A stretch of 64,000 nucleotides of DNA from Serilophus lunatus. Taxonomy: Eukaryota > Chordata > Aves > Passeriformes > Eurylaimidae. The translations under genes were made by a program, and so were the position numbers. Location of the stretch: the NCBI GenBank assembly GCA_013399895.1, contig VXBA01003437.1, positions 925,967 through 989,966 of the forward strand, given 5' to 3'. Positions 63,401 through 64,000 of the stretch are shown piece after piece; position 1 is the first letter of the stretch; each line of letters starts with the position of its first letter. Under the pieces are notes generated by a model. That model was given only the letters and a program-made list of their open reading frames with translations, was not told where the DNA came from and did no database searches.

Positions 63401-64000
63401 GCCTGTTACATCAGCTCAGGTAGATCCATTATTACCTACCAGCAGAGATGAATATCTTCAGGCTATGTGTGAATTGTCCCGATGTCTCCAGATGGGAGTT
63501 ATCACAGCTGTCATTTGTATGAGGACAAAGAAACACTACCCTGCCTAGTAGTAGTTGCCTCTTCTCCCTGTGTTGTTCATTACCTAGCTTGTAACCTGAT
63601 GTGTGGGAAGTGCACACCATCAGCACCTGTATGGCCACTTTGCACACTGTTAGCAAAGCACACTGCTGATTGAACCATTAGCACCAATGGTCCAGTCTCT
63701 CACAACACCTGGGTAGTCATTGCAGGTGGTTGAATGTTTGAGTCATTAATCACTAGCTCAGTCTTTTTAAAGAAGGCAAAACAGCAAAAAAAACCCAAAA
63801 AGAGATATGTGGAGAGACAAAAAAAAGGTGGATACCAGAATTTTTGTGTAATCCAGGACAGCTTGATTCTGGGACAAGTAGTAACGTAAGAACTTTGCTC
63901 TTACAAAGTCTGGGTCTGGGTCTGCAACTGCATCTGTCTCTTACTCACATACTTCTCTCTGCAGTGACCCCATGACTTTTTAGATCTTTTCTATTAGAAC
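60411..64000. other. Non-coding; one GC-richer patch
   Basis: No exon is called. 62640-63300 is GC-richer and carries a 154-codon minus frame (62650-63114) and an 86-codon plus frame (62837-63097) that shadow each other. The sequence then has 'tgtggtattttattggttt' near 63270, faintly like an antisense LTR. T-poor runs with A-tracts lie at 63780-63830. Many overlapping frames at 61182-61817 look fortuitous. Confidence 0.4.

Noticed and set aside
1..64000. CRISPR array, operons, phage or bacterial genes
   Set aside because: No regularly spaced repeats, no dense gene packing and no ribosome-binding pattern; CR1 elements place the window in a bird nuclear genome.
1..64000. tRNA, rRNA or snRNA genes
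   Set aside because: No intact A/B-box pair in a cloverleaf context nor rRNA or snRNA core words were noticed. A tRNAscan or Rfam search would be decisive and was not possible.

Overview
The window looks like AT-rich, non-coding nuclear DNA from a bird. The main evidence is three fragments of CR1 non-LTR retrotransposons with typical avian ORF2 and 3' ends, at 5851-6945 (minus), 38728-39620 (minus) and 50214-51268 (plus). Much older fossils of a kind shared by amniotes are also present: an old CR1/L3-like LINE at 59840-60410 (minus) and MIR-like SINE remnants near 4085-4290 and 11020-11105. I see no prokaryotic features, no CRISPR array, no tRNA or rRNA, and no CpG island. No intact protein-coding gene can be defended. 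The open frames I examined are short, lack plausible splice context, or are antisense to repeats. The sequence is best read as intergenic DNA or the inside of one or more very long introns.

Layout. 1-5850 is AT-rich with a possible LTR fragment (2085-2455) and a MIR-like fossil. 5851-6945 is the first CR1. 7-38 kb is mostly featureless, with simple repeats (two A23 tracts, a CCCT-type pyrimidine tract, a 12-bp GA tandem, an A/C-rich tract) and several stretches whose texture resembles conserved non-coding elements (about 9.8, 17.8, 22.0, 24.5 and 26.9-27.5 kb). 38.7-39.6 kb is the second CR1. 39.6-50.2 kb is unique sequence with candidate regulatory stretches near 43.1-43.7 and 44.7 kb. 50.2-51.3 kb is the third CR1. 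52.4-53.6 kb (minus) holds the only non-repeat block that reads like protein: long open segments in three successive frames, broken by stops and frame changes, so most likely a decayed gene or exon. 56.3-56.8 kb is a good candidate enhancer or conserved element. 58.66-58.71 kb holds a cluster of short hairpins that includes a perfect 20-bp palindrome. 59.8-60.4 kb is the ancient LINE.

There is no operon or pathway to describe. The biology here is retrotransposon decay, possible gene loss, and possible cis-regulation. Assignments rest on reading the sequence and on remembered family consensus; no database search was run.
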